A DNA stretch of 64,000 bases from Sialis fuliginosa (GCA_961205875.1 OY540813.1:35249001-35313000); one strand, 5' to 3'; shown: positions 49,579-62,735, numbered from the stretch's first letter. The notes: generated by a model not told the origin, from the sequence alone. Translations and numbers: made by a program.

Positions 49579-52500
49579 CTAGCTGCTACCCGCGACTTCG
49601 CTCGCGTGGATTTCGAAACCCTTCATATGTGACAGGGGGTAAAATATTAAATTTATCTTATTTTTAGTTTTCTTTAATTATACAAAATCGTAAATGTGTC
49701 GGCTCCTATGCGAGATAGAGGGGTTTTTCCGCCCTAAAACCCCCACCCCCGTGGTATTTTTCCCGCTGGATCGAATAAAACCACTTACAACCCTTCATAT
49801 GTAACGGGTAAAATATTAATTACTAAAAAAAATTTAAAATTTTCCTCCCCCTTGCAATTCCTTAGGGGTTGAATTTTCGAGATATGAAATAGCCTTAATC
49901 CGTCCTTGGGATGTAAGCCATCTCACTGCCAAATTTCATCAAAATCGGTAAAACAGTTTAGTCGTGAACAGGTAACAAATAGACAGACTGAGAGATACAC
50001 TTTCGCATTTATAATATAAGTCGCGACTCCTATGTAAGATAAGGGGTTGTTTTGTCCCCCTAATAATCCCTCTTCCGTAGTATTTTTGCCCGCCAGATCG
50101 AATGTAATCAATTACAACTCTTCATATGTGACAGGGGGTAAAATATTAAATTTTTCTTATTTTTAGTTTTCTTTCATTATACAAAATCGTAAATATCTCG
50201 GCTCCTATGCGAGATAGAGGGTTGTTTTGCCCCCTAAAACCTACGCCCCCGTGGTATTTTTCCCGCCGGATCGAATAAAACCACTTACAACCCTTCATAT
50301 GTATCGGGGGGTAAAATAATAATTACTAAAAAAAATTAAAAAATTTCTACCCCCTTGCAATTTCTTAGGGGTTGAATTTTTAAGATACGAAATAGCCTAT
50401 GTCCGTCCTCGGGATGCAAGCTATCTCACTGCCAAATTTCATCAAAATCGGTAAAGCGGTTTAGCCGTGAAAAGGTAACAAACAGAAAACAGACAGACAA
50501 ACACACTTTCGCATTTATAATATTAGTATGGATATCGTAAAATGTCCAAATATTACTTTACTTAATATTTTATTAACTAATTAAAATTTGAACAATAAAA
50601 CTTAAATTTTTCGAAAAATTGTTCATTCGAAGAATTTTGATTCAAAAAATTGTGATTCGAAAAATTGTGTTTCGAAAAATTTACACCAAACCTAATAATT
50701 AATTTCGATATTTTACCTTTCATAGAAGTGAAATGTTTCTTCATATTTAAATTTTCAATCAATATAGGCATTTCAAAATATTTAATTGTTAATATGTGTC
50801 AAAAATCATTTAATTGTTCGACAAAATATTTTAAAGAGACATAATCATAGTAACCTAAATTAATAAAATAAAATATTGAAACCGTAAATTATAAAATTCC
50901 GTATTCCATGGCTAGGTACTATGTTTTTATATACCTAAATTATAACATACCTGGTTAAATTATTTCTATATCGTCCCCTCCAAGGCAAAGTATCGTAAGA
51001 TACACTTTTTGCGAAATTGAGTTATCGATTCTAAAAATCTCATATATAAGCGACAAAATTCTCTTTTCCGCTAAAAAATCTGTTAAAACTTTTATCGTAT
51101 TCCTCCAGACAATGTATTCTAAGCACCGATATCTGTTTTATGAAATATCGTAACCAACAATAATATAGTATCGTAACCAGTGACGTAGCTAGCCCTGAGT
51201 GGATCCTGACTGGCCTATATGGTAGGTACTTTCCCGCGACGGAATAATATAGTGCTGTGACGGAGTGCTTTCTTATTTATTCATTAGAGCTGGGTTTTTA
51301 TCAATTTTAATTTTATTAATTTTAAGATATTTTAGAAAAATCGTACCTGTTAAAACTTTATTGCACAAACTAAATATGGTTTCTCTATGAGGTTTTTTCA
51401 ATATATTTTTTACCCTCAATAACTCAATTTGGTTGATATTGAAGTATGATGTAGAACAGTGCTTCCTAAACTTTTCCTACGACAGAACACTTCACAAATC
51501 CTGAAATTTTAATGGAACGTCTTGGTTATTTTGTAAGTAATATATAAAATAAGGAAAAAAGTAAATTTAAATCAGTCAAGCATGTTTGAACTTCTCGCAG
51601 CATTTAAAAACATTGAATATTAACTTTGATATTTTTTACGCTTAAACTGATAAGATATACGTTATATATCGTAGTACAGGTATTCCTCGACTTACAACCG
51701 AGATAGGTTTCTAAACATCGATCGTAAATAGAATAAGTTGTAAGTTAACACGTACAATATGTACATATTTTTGCTTTGGACGTTTTCCTTGATGTGAAGC
51801 GAATCGCATTTTCTATACATAACAAACAGTTGCGGGTTCCCAAAAATATCTACATAAATAATAATAAATTACATTTTTGGGAAATTCCCGGAACTGTTTG
51901 TTTCATTTATGTAATATGTGCATGTAAGAAAGAGACAAAGACAATTATAAGTCGAGGATTACCTGTATATTTGTTTACGATGCGTTTTCAACTCTTGTCG
52001 TATGAAAATATATTGCATACTAAATACATATTATGACATTTGTTTCTGATATGACAACGACAAAAAATTATTTTATGACTTCTGGTACATGTATTGTATT
52101 ACATCATGTACTTACATGATTTGAACATTTTATGAATATTAAAAATAATTTCATTTTTGGTTTTTCTGCTCGTGTCTTTCAAAAATTCATCAATGTGTCT
52201 ATATAAATACATTATTAGCTCTTGTAGATACTCGTACACCCTTTGTACAATTAATTAATTAATTACAATCAAATATAGGTCTTGTCAATTGAATGAAGCT
52301 TTCGTAACAATTTGCAATAAATCAACATCTTGTTTTAATTTTGTAAATGTACATTTTAGGTTAGTACATTGGGTAAAGATGACAGATATACAGTTTCAAA
52401 CAACAATTAAAATAATATCATTTAAAATTACAATGTTAATTTGAAATTATATAAATTCTTCTGATATTTATGATTACAAATAAATATAATAAAATACCTA

Positions 52501-53322
52501 TACCTATGAAAGTAAAAATATTGATAATTCAATGACTTAAGATTAAAAAAATGTCATTATATACTTAATTTTTATTTGTACCGGGAACACATATCTATCG
52601 CCGAATGTTGGTCGAATTGTGTCCGAATGCTGTAATTGTTTGTCTTCAATTTTTTTGTCAAATTTATTTATGAAAATTTTAATTATATATTACATTAGAG
52701 TTGTGCATATTTTTTCATTCGTTATGTTCTTTATATTTCTTTTTTGTTATATTTTATTGTTCACTTCAAAATTTTAAATGGCCACTGACATTTAAATTTT
52801 TTTAAAATAATCAATAAAATATAATGTATCCATAGTTACGACATTTGCAATTAATTTAGTAAATGCTTAAAGCGCATTATATGTAAACGTATTTTGTTTA
52901 TTTTCTCCTCTTTAACATATCTTTTTCAAAAATCAGACACGGGTTTATGGTTGTCAATTAACCAAAGTATTTGAAAAAAATTAAAAAAATCTAATATCGG
53001 TTTTTGTTTTGATACTTTTTTACATCAAAACTTTTTTTTTCCTTTTTTTTTCTTTTTTTTTAAATCTTAAATTTGAACCTTACATTATATCGCCCAAGGA
53101 ATATAAAAAAAATAATAAAAAAATTGTAACTTTTTTTTTGAAAAATTGGGGGCCCCTTGTTACCCCATTTATAAACTTTTTAAAAAAAGGCCCACTAGTT
53201 GTTATTTTATACCCCCAAGGAATGTATATACCAAATTTCAAGTTTCTCCGATGAGTGGAAATGGTCAAAAAAATGATTATCAGTCAGTCAGTAAGTCAGG
53301 GCACTTCGTTATATATAGTAGA
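49579..53322 (-). mobile_element. Helitron-like element, copy 3 (3.7 kb)
   Basis: The 5' TC is at 53322 and CTAG at 49579-49582. It is inserted exactly at the 5' terminus of the older copy: plus-strand ...AGTAGA is followed directly by CTAGCTGC. Same internal organisation as copy 2, including the inner TC end near 50532. Lysine/phenylalanine-rich frames at 49277 and 53009 are repeat sequence. Confidence 0.82.
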
Positions 53323-54436
53323 TAATTCGGGAAAGACATACACGAGTGTATGCTATAAGGGTTCCGAAGTACGTACTACGTGGAATGTTTGGAACCACTT
53401 ACAGGTGCATTTTTAAGTTAGAAAAAAATATAAAAAAATGTCAAGTTCTACTAATTGAGATCTATATTTTGACACCCCACTTGCCTAGATATCAAAATAA
53501 AAAATTATATGACGCCCTTCCCTATAATTCCAAAAATTTAAAATTATGATGATGAAGTATAATGTATATTGAATTGTTTGCATTGTTACACGACAGTTGT
53601 GTTTTGTTATTATCACAGTAACTATAATCTTACGTATATTATGTTATGCAAAATTGGCAAAAAGTCTGGCTAATATCAAGCGTGAATTATGTTTTTCGTT
53701 GAGAAAATATCCTTTTTAAAAAAATCTTTATTTGTTATAATTCTATACAATGCTTATAGCTAGATGGTATACTTGAGAATAATCTTATAGAAGAGGATAA
53801 CAGTTTGCATGATTTTACTCCGTCATCATTTTCTATAATTCTCTGAATGTAATACAATACTTTTTGTACGCCGGATAAGGCGATGATAAAAATGTGTTAA
53901 ATTCATAAGTGTTATACATATGATTAAATAGTTATTCATAATTAAATTAAGTACAATACAATATAATATCTTAACTATTGGTTATTGAAATATATATTTA
54001 TCTTATATAATAGATAGTTCATTTCATGACTCGTGTTTAAAAATGGTCATTTTTCCAAACTTTATTTTAATTTTAAATATTACTATTACATTATTGGCTC
54101 CTTTTTTTGCTCACATTGTATATCTGTAAGTTTAGAAAAGTTGTTCAATGTTTTATTTATTTTGTTGGTTTGTGATAAAATTATTTTATAATAAACAAAA
54201 ATTTATTTACTTTGGATCTTCTTTAGATGCAATAAATAATTGTTATTATTTTAAAAGTTGACCAGATGTAAACGCATTTATTTAATTTATTTTCGAATGC
54301 GAATATTCGTTACATCACTAATACATACATACACACACAGATGCAGCAGCTGCTGTCTGTCACTAGGGAGAATGTCTCGTTACCAATAGCAACCAGACAT
54401 CTATTGATTTTAATGTTTATTGAAGTCTATTTGCAA
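53323..54436. other. AT-rich region, no gene
   Basis: Nothing coding is supported. The frame at 53346-53549 has no recognisable domain. Confidence 0.5.
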
Positions 54437-54600
54437 CTAGCTGCTACCTGCGGCTTCGCTCGCGTTGATTTCGAAACTAAATACAACCCTCCATACGTGA
54501 CATGGGGTCAAATATTTAAATTTCCTTTATTTGTTTTTTAATAATTATTTATTTGTATTGAAGAGTAATTATTTTAAGTTTCAAATAAATCGGGTTCCAT
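54437..54600 (-). mobile_element. Helitron-like 3' end, diverged copy
   Basis: The minus strand ends GAGCGAAGCCGCAGGTAGCA followed by GCTAG and host T. The adjacent sequence (CTCCATACGTGACATGGGGT) matches the start of the 9201 family. The 5' end was not found. Confidence 0.65.
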
Positions 54601-54864
54601 GATGGACTGTAGGTATTTGTTTAACTTTTATCTTGAATATAAAGCACTAAATTGTATCAATCAAGCAAAAATATCATCGGGACACTTTTCGTGTGAATGT
54701 GACCCTGTTTGTAGAGAAATGCCCATATATACTTCACTACTAAATTCCATTCAAAAATTTGTACATATAAATATACAAAATTAAAAAAAATACTGTTTTA
54801 ATATTTAATTTACAAATAGTAATATAATATTTATATACTGATAAATTAATATTTTTAATATAAA

Positions 54865-55490
54865 TTAAATATTTTAATTGTGCCATACATTTACCCATGG
54901 TAACATTTAGCCCAAATTCTGTTAAAGTAGCTAGAGTAGTCCAGATAGATTGGTTCGTTTTCAGGTAGGGTTAGGTTAGGTTTATGAATTTCTGTCTATG
55001 CACTAAATAATATATGAACATAGATACAGTATACTCTACTCTATTCTAACACATCAACACGTGATTTTCAGAGTTTTTAACAGAGAACCCCCAGACTCTC
55101 CGTATTTACCATATAATTTTTTTACCGTGTGTTTAGTGTCGGAATAAATATAGGTAATGTTGAAAATAATTTTACAATTAATGGTTTAAATATAAAAGAT
55201 TTGGAAATTTGCCAGCCATAATGTGTGTAGAGAAAACGAGACAACCCACAAGCAATATTTAACTATAAAAAAAACCAAATTAATAACTCCATGTCTATTC
55301 TAGACAATTAAATATTTTGAATTTTGAAAATTGCGCCAAACATTTAATTAAATCTTTGTAAATTTTATGTTGACGGTTATGATAGCTGAAACAACCGCGA
55401 GCAAGAATATTAATAATTCACCCAGTACAAGTCTATATGCATCAAATAATAAAAATACATTATTTTATTATAATCAAACATAAAAATGTA
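54865..55490. other. Spacer with a short H1 upstream relic
   Basis: 54865-54925 (GCCATACATTTACCCATGG then TAACATTTAGC) resembles the distal H1 upstream block. The rest is AT-rich without a gene. Confidence 0.5.
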
Positions 55491-55491
55491 T

Positions 55492-55560
55492 GCTTAAATT
55501 ACTATTATACTTTCAACGGCCCTACTTAAGGGCCAAAATCTTATCAAAAAAGAGTTAAAA
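55492..55560 (+). pseudogene. H3 3' end relic with intact stem-loop
   Basis: GCTTAAATTAC is the last H3 codon, stop and start of the 3'UTR. GGCCCT-ACTTA-AGGGCC at 55518-55534 and AAAAAAGAG follow. The H3 body is missing. It is followed 1.4 kb later by H1, as an H3 should be. Confidence 0.9.
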
Positions 55561-55615
55561 CATAATACTATTTACCAGCTGAAGAAATACATTATTTAAT
55601 CACTTATAACATAAT

Positions 55616-55804
55616 CAGGGTATCCACTTTCTGAAAAGTCGGGGAATTTATTACATTTTTTTTGAAAAGTCGGAATTTATTATATCAGGGAAGTCAGTGA
55701 AATAGAAAAAATGGTATAAATTTCAGTTGACGAGCAAAAAAAAGTTCTTACTCGAATCTTTAGTGGTCAGGGAATTTTATTTTCAAAAAACAGTGGACAC
55801 CCTG
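55616..55804. mobile_element. CAGGGTATCCAC MITE, 189 bp
   Basis: Ends CAGGGTATCCAC and GTGGACACCCTG. The 5-bp duplication ATAAT flanks it. The empty site is seen in unit A (AACATAATAAATTATAGG, about 6560). Same family as 29759-30009. Confidence 0.87.
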
Positions 55805-56014
55805 ATAATAAATATAGGTACTTATTAATAAGGAATTATTATTGTAATACCTACCTATTAATATGATAATTTTACTGGTATATATATGTATGTATGTATA
55901 TAAAGGTTTTTATTTATTTATCCTATACGTTACGAAAAGAAGAAAACAATATTATTTATAAATAATACTGTTTGAAAAATCTATCATATAAATATAGGTG
56001 TATATATATATACT

Positions 56015-56917
56015 AGATCGCTGAAACATTTGCATTGCCTTACATTAAATCTGCGCGCGAACGCTTTCGAAAAATTCTCATTAAAATAATTATAAGTATT
56101 GACTTCCATATTGACCCGCTTACAAAAAACGGTGCGTATGCATTGTAATAAGTGAATAAAAATTATGGATATTATTCTTAGGTTTAATCTTAATATAATA
56201 TTATACAGTTTACATTTTAAATTTTGAATATTTCAATTAAAATTCCATAATGAAATATACAAAATATTAAAAAATAGATGTTAACAATATATATATTAAC
56301 AAAATATAGCTATTTCAAATAAAAAAATATAGTTTTAAATTGTTCATATATTTTCCTATTGCTTGATATGGTAACATTTACCACAAATTCTGTCCGTTCC
56401 ACCAGTTGATTTTTGAAACGTAAGTGTATCCAATATTAACGTATATCGAGTACGATCTTTATAATTTAGTAATAGTATACATCTGTTCTTGATATAATAC
56501 ATGTCTAATCAAATATATTTACTGGGAGTTTTTAGTAAGATGTGAAAAAGTCGAGTTTCTAGCGAATACAAACACGTATGTAAGGGTATTAATGGTAGCT
56601 AGCATTGAAACTAAGTCACTAATTTCTATATTATTGATTTCAACGTATAATACTGTTTATAGTGATCAACCTAGAACTAATATTTAAACATTGTATTTAA
56701 TATATTTTTTTTAAATCAATAGAAAGTATGCCGAGTTAGGTCAACGACGAGCTCCAAAAAACGATTTCTAAAAACGGTTGTTTTCTCTACATGGTTCTGC
56801 TGAATATATGACGTTCTGTGACTGGTTTATGTTGCAACCATTGTGTATTCACATATTGTGTGTGATTATTCTCGTTTGATATTTATCAATTACGTTTGTT
56901 GAACATTCTCTTTTTCA
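56015..56917 (+). promoter_or_regulatory. H1 upstream region, unit D
   Basis: Long form as in unit B: CGCTGAAACATTTGCATTGC, GCTTGATATGGTAACATT, AAACGTAAGTGTATCCAAT, ACTGGGAGTTTTTAGTAAG, CTACATGGTTCTGCTGAA and TGACGTTCTGTGACTGG. It ends about 90 bp before the start codon. Confidence 0.7.
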
Positions 56918-57565
56918 ATGGCTGAAACAAATCAACCTTCTGCCGATACGGCTCCTGCCGTTGTTCCGGCTAATACTCCTAAAAAAGCGAAAAAGACTGC
57001 CGCCAAGAAACCAACTCACCCAAAAACATCTGACATGGTGAACAGCGCGATCAAAGATCTTAAGGAACGTGGAGGTTCTTCACTTCAGGCTGTTAAAAAA
57101 TACATCGCTGCCAATTACAAAGTAGATGCTGAAAAACTTGCACCATTTATAAGAAAATACTTGAAAGCCGCGGTCACCAGCGGTGCTCTTGTGCAGACAA
57201 AGGGCAAAGGAGCCTCCGGTTCATTCAAATTAGCCGTCGCCTCTTCGAAAAATACTAGCAGTACCGCTGCCAAGAAACCAAAAGCTAAACGTGCTGCTTC
57301 TGGTTCCACTGCTGCTAAAAAACCAGCAAAGAAAACCCCAGCTGCAAAAACAGTTGTCGCGAAATCAAAGAAACCCACAACACCTACGAAAAAAACACCA
57401 GCTGTCGCCGCTAAACCGAAAAAACGTGTTTCTGCTAAAAAGGCTAAACCAAGTACTCCGTCAAAATCGAAGAAAGCTACAATATCACTGAAGAAACCAA
57501 AAACACCTAAACCTAAAAAGGCTATAGCAGCAAAGACTACAAAGAAATCTCCGAGAAACAAATAA
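56918..57565 (+). CDS. H1: Linker histone H1, unit D
   Basis: 215 residues from [22 protein letters not shown]15 domain at about 31-109 ([11 protein letters not shown] version). The tail resembles B and C but carries [11 protein letters not shown], and [14 protein letters not shown] where others have [10 protein letters not shown], which removes one SPKK motif. It ends SPRNK instead of SPRKK. It lies before H4/H3 instead of after them, because it belongs to a preceding unit whose H4 and H3 are lost except for the H3 3' relic at 55492. The 148-residue antisense frame is a shadow. Confidence 0.97.
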   Translation: MAETNQPSADTAPAVVPANTPKKAKKTAAKKPTHPKTSDMVNSAIKDLKERGGSSLQAVKKYIAANYKVDAEKLAPFIRKYLKAAVTSGALVQTKGKGASGSFKLAVASSKNTSSTAAKKPKAKRAASGSTAAKKPAKKTPAAKTVVAKSKKPTTPTKKTPAVAAKPKKRVSAKKAKPSTPSKSKKATISLKKPKTPKPKKAIAAKTTKKSPRNK

Positions 57566-57615
57566 TTTCCATCTATTTGAATATGACGACGTGACGTTAT
57601 GCATTTTTAAAAAGT

Positions 57616-57631
57616 TAGCTCACTTGAGCTA
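57616..57631 (+). terminator. Histone 3' stem-loop of H1 (unit D), compensated
   Basis: TAGCTC-ACTT-GAGCTA. Compared with TAGCCC-ACTT-GGGCTA in B and C, one C-G pair has become T-A on both sides, keeping the stem. Confidence 0.93.
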
Positions 57632-58565
57632 TAAAACTATTCACGAAGAGTTACTACAAATATCGGTTAATTTTTTAACATTTTAAATTTAGTCTATAAA
57701 AGGCAAATTTTATTTTTTTATTATTATGGTGTTATTTTACAAATACCAATCCTCTATTCTAAAACAATCGTAAAAATATATGTTGATTATATTTATACTA
57801 TTATGTTATAGAGTTGATAAAATAGTTTTATTTAATTAAACAATTTTTCTTATTACTATTAATATTATTACTTATTATACCAGCGCATTGGCTTGGTGTT
57901 ACCCGGGGATATAAATTTAATTAAACATAAAGTAATTATGCCCACCCAACATGCTAACAACACACGGTTCACCACGAATTGTTTTTTTCCGGCTTCATGA
58001 AATTTACCCAAAATATCTACAAATTATACACCTAAACTTAACCTATCCATTAGTGAAAACCGGAATAAAATCCATTCAGTAGTTATTGAAAAAACCGTCT
58101 AAAGTTATATTTTCTCGCAGGAAACACCATTTATATATTATCTTAGATTTTGTATGAAAATCAAAAATAAATAAATAGGTTACCTTTCTTGGAAGTTCTT
58201 TATTGTTATTTATAAAAATCCGTTTATTTATATTGTAAAAATTATCTAACTATTGATGAAAACCGCATTGAAATCGGTTCAGTAATTCCGGAGTCTATAA
58301 GTCACTACTAACATAACTAGAAAGCTATGTATATTTAAAATGGCTATTTGTTGGTAAGATAACCGATTATATGTCTTTAAATTTAGAATCTGTTGTAAGC
58401 GAGTCTGGCCTTAAGGGTACCAGACGAGTTGCTGAATTCAGTACTGTAAATAGATTTAAAATAAATTGTCCAATGATAACACATATATCAAACAAAATTG
58501 CTGAATAAATTATAAGTAAATCAATATTTGCGCATTTAGTTGTAACTCTTTTTGAATAAGTTTTT
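57632..58565. other. H1-H4 spacer, unit D
   Basis: No gene. A degraded Helitron-like 3' end lies near 57880. The part at about 58435-58480 matches 33800-33850. Confidence 0.55.
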
Positions 58566-58581
58566 GGCCCTAAAGAGGGCC
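58566..58581 (-). terminator. Histone 3' stem-loop of H4 (unit D), canonical length
   Basis: Minus-strand GGCCCT-CTTT-AGGGCC, 16 nt, the only H4 copy with the standard 4-nt loop. Confidence 0.92.
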
Positions 58582-58621
58582 GTTTGCGTAGGTCAATGAA
58601 ATAAAATGAGTGAATATGTGT

Positions 58622-59590
<969 letters not shown>

Positions 59591-59610
59591 ATTACTATTA
59601 GACTTTCAAC

Positions 59611-59628
59611 GGCCCCTACTTAAGGGCC
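59611..59628 (+). terminator. Histone 3' stem-loop of H3 (unit D), 18 nt
   Basis: GGCCCCTACTTAAGGGCC has one C more than the other H3 copies. The stem can still form as GGCCC/GGGCC with an enlarged loop or a bulge. Confidence 0.85.
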
Positions 59629-59654
59629 AAAATCTTATCAAAAAAGAGTTAAAA

Positions 59655-59960
59655 CATAATACTATTTACAAGCATAAGAAATACAGTATTTAATCACTTA
59701 TAACATAATAAATACAGGTACAAAAATATTGTTCAGCACATTTATTTAGTGTGTATTATACAATTCTAAAATAATTATAGTATTATTGGCTACCTGAAAC
59801 TTTATAACATAATACTATTTACAAGCTTATGAAATAGATTATTTAATCACTTATAACATAATAAATATGGGTACAAAAATATTGTTCAGCACATTTTATT
59901 TAGTGTGTATTGTACAATTCTAAAATTATTATAGTATTATTGGCTACCTGAAACTAACTT
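59655..59960. repeat. Tandem duplication of the H3 3' flank
   Basis: About 155 bp (CATAATACTATTTACAAGC to TATTGGCTACCTGAAAC) is present twice in direct succession; units A and C have it once. Confidence 0.85.
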
Positions 59961-60020
59961 TAATTTTTAATATTCTTCAAAATTTTACGCTTCTTTCCAG
60001 ACTAACCGCTACTTTTAACT

Positions 60021-60592
60021 GACCTTTTTATTTTATTTATTTTTTGCGTAAAAAGTTCACATCTTGATAAATTGACGCCTAAATGGTAAGAAACAATAAG
60101 AAAGAACACATTTTTCATTATTACATATTGTTTTTAAAATCACTATAACATTTAACAACTCCAAACAATGAACTAAAAATTATCTATATCAATTGTGTGT
60201 AAAAATAAACATACAAACTAGTTTCATTTCTTTGTTTATATCTGCCTATATTAATAAAGTCACAGTATAAAGAATAAAGATGCATTATTATTATTATTAT
60301 TATTATTATAAAAAAAAAAATAGAATTACCTGACTTAATAACGTATGTTAGCTTAAATAGCCTTCCGAAAATTGTAACGATCGTTATCTAAAATAATAAT
60401 AATAAATTCTCCTTTTAACACGGTGAAGTTAATAAAAAATCAGTTCCTTTTCAGGTGTTATTTCATATTATAAATTTATATTAATATCAAAAATACCGTT
60501 TTGATTAGTATAAACTTGTAAAATCCATTCCATGGACTCGCCCCTATTTAATTTAAAAATTTTAACGGTATGAATTTTATTTCACAATTATC
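60021..60592 (+). repeat. Left arm of a 572-bp inverted repeat
   Basis: H3-H1 spacer sequence (GACCTTTTTATTTTATTTAT to TTATTTCACAATTA), facing its inverted copy at 61611-62182 across about 1 kb. Small differences include the length of an ATT microsatellite around 60290. Confidence 0.88.
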
Positions 60593-60595
60593 TAC

Positions 60596-61035
60596 TGAAT
60601 TTACTGGGATTTTTTAGTAAAATGTGAAAAACTCGAGTTGTAACAACCACAAACACGTATATGAGTGTTTTATGATTAACTTACGATCAAACTATACTAC
60701 TAATTCATGTTTAATTTATTTTAATATGTAAAACTGAATATAGTGTTTAAACTGTTACTTATTTTCAAACATTATATCTTATAATTAGCATTTAAAATAA
60801 TAAAAAGTATGTCGAGTTAAGGACAAAGATGAGATCCAAAAAACGATTTCTAGAAACGGTTGTTTTCTCTACATGGTTCTGACGTTCTGTGACTGGTCTG
60901 TTATAATCATTGTGTATTTACAGGAAGTTAATACATATGTTATGTTACGCAATGTTATGTAACAATGAAATTAAATGGACCTTTAGGGCTACAATAACGT
61001 TTACAAAAGAGATTTTACAGTTATTTCTAAGGTTA
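60596..61035 (+). pseudogene. H1 ghost, unit D: upstream region fused to 3'UTR
   Basis: Proximal H1 upstream sequence (TTTACTGGGATTTTTTAGTA, CTACATGGTTCTGACG, TTCTGTGACTGGTC, ATCATTGTGTATTTACA). At about 60922 it joins GGAAGTTAATACATATG (H1 end, stop mutated to GTTAATA) and the H1 3'UTR with a decayed stem-loop. It occupies the place of H1 after H3. Same joint as units B and C but opposite orientation. Confidence 0.88.
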
Positions 61036-61197
61036 AAATTTATGTCACTGTTTTTTAGTCATTGCCTCTAATTCTTTATATATATAACTTTTTTTGCTCA
61101 AATTTTATAGTAACGAAACCCCCGAAAATCTAATTGAATATTTTTGTTTTACTAATAAGTAAAATTTATTTTTTTAATGTTATCAGGTACAAAGAAG

Positions 61198-61524
61198 TAT
61201 TTAAATAAATAAAACGGTCAAGTGAGTGTTGGGCACGTATATATTACGATTTGTAAAAAAAGTTATTTCAAAATTTTTCGTGAACTATTTTTGCTAGTGT
61301 TCGTTATAATTTTCATTATATAGTACTAATTAATTAAAAGTTACCTTCTCGAATTTTTTCAGGTTTTTAGAATTGGTAGTATAGATATTAGAGGGGAGGG
61401 AGACGCTCGCACAACGACATTTAAAAGCAAATATATTAGTGGAGTCATATAACCAAAATTTTGTATTGAATAAAACAATCTCTCCCTTCAGCGATTTTAT
61501 GGTTTTAAAATGTTCTAGGGATCA
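61198..61524 (+). mobile_element. GGGTTCCGTA-type repeat plus a truncated foldback arm
   Basis: AAAACGGTCAAGTGAGTGTT opens the repeat. At 61437 the end TAGTGGAGTCATATAACC of the unit C foldback begins, with the same flank AATATAT, and stops at about 61524. Inverted repeat material follows. Confidence 0.8.
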
Positions 61525-61610
61525 TAAATAACATTGAATTGTATATAATTTATTATTTAAAAAATATCCTGATTTAATTGCCACTTTCATATGAATACAG
61601 AATTAAATTG

Positions 61611-62182
61611 TATAATTGTGAAATAAAATTCATACCGTTAAAATTTTTAAATTAAATAGGGGCGAGTCTATGGAATGGATTTTACAAGTTTATACTAATC
61701 AAAACGGTATTTTTGATATTAATATAAATTTATAATATGAAATAACACCTGAAAAGGAACTGATTTTTTATTAACTTCACCGTGTTAAAAGGAGAATTTA
61801 TTATTATTATTTTAGATAACGATCGTTACAATTTTCGGAAGGCTATTTAAGCTAACATACGTTATTAAGTCAGGTAATTCTATTTTTTTTTTTATAATAA
61901 TAATAATAATAATAATAATGCATCTTTATTCTTTATACTGTGACTTTATTAATATAGGCAGATATAAACAAAGAAATGAAGCTAGTTTGTATGTTTATTT
62001 TTACACACAATTGATATAGATAATTTTTAGTTCATTGTTTGGAGTTGTTAAATGTTATAGTGATTTTAAAAACAATATGTAATAATGAAAAATGTGTTCT
62101 TTCTTATTGTTTCTTACCATTTAGGCGTCAATTTATCAAGATGTGAACTTTTTACGCAAAAAATAAATAAAATAAAAAGGTC
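61611..62182 (-). repeat. Right arm of a 572-bp inverted repeat
   Basis: Inverted copy of 60021-60592. Beyond its inner end (61536-61610) it keeps extra H3-H1 spacer sequence (ACTTTCATATGAATACAG) that the left arm has lost, so this arm is the more complete one. Confidence 0.88.
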
Positions 62183-62253
62183 TATCTAGTATATTTTTGT
62201 TCTTTGTCAAGCGCATAAATAAGACACAAAAATATACTTTATTCATTTGTTAG

Positions 62254-62256
<3 letters not shown>

Positions 62257-62314
<58 letters not shown>
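62257..62314. repeat. (TA)29 microsatellite
   Basis: An uninterrupted TA run at the start of an H1 upstream-like block. The same site in unit D (about 56000) and unit B has only a few TA units. Confidence 0.97.
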
Positions 62315-62315
<1 letters not shown>

Positions 62316-62735
62316 TAGATCGCTGAAACAATTGCATTGCCTTACATTAAATCTGCGCGTGAACACTTTCGAACAATTCTCATTAAAATAATTATAAGTA
62401 TTGACTTGCAAATTGGATGATTACTAAAACATTTTTAACCCGCTTACAAAAAACGGTGCGTATGTATGCATTGTAATAAGTGAATAAAAATTATGGATAT
62501 TATTCTTAGGTTTAATCTTAATATAATATTATACAGTTTACATTTTTAATTTTGAATATTTCAAACAAAATTCCATAATGAAATATACAAAATATTAAAA
62601 AATAGATGTTAACTATATATATATTAACAAAATATAGCTATTTGAAATAAAAAATTTTAGTTTTAAATTGTTAATATATTTCTTATTGTTTGGTATGGTA
62701 ATATTTAGCACAAATTCTGTACGTTCGTAGAGAAT
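62315..62735 (+). repeat. Orphan distal H1 upstream region
   Basis: CTAGATCGCTGAAACAATTG through GGTATGGTAATATTTAGCAC to TCTGTACGTTCG matches 56015-56400. The proximal part and H1 gene are missing; similarity ends at 62730. Confidence 0.82.

Noticed and set aside
57115-57561. 148-residue open frame antisense to H1 of unit D (and similar ones at 8223, 24819, 38014)
   Set aside because: Phe/Ala/Gly/Val-rich readings produced by the lysine- and alanine-rich codons of H1 on the other strand; present in every copy for that reason.
62257-62314. (TA)29 as a replication origin or cruciform regulator
   Set aside because: A simple microsatellite expansion at a site that is short in paralogous copies; no further evidence.
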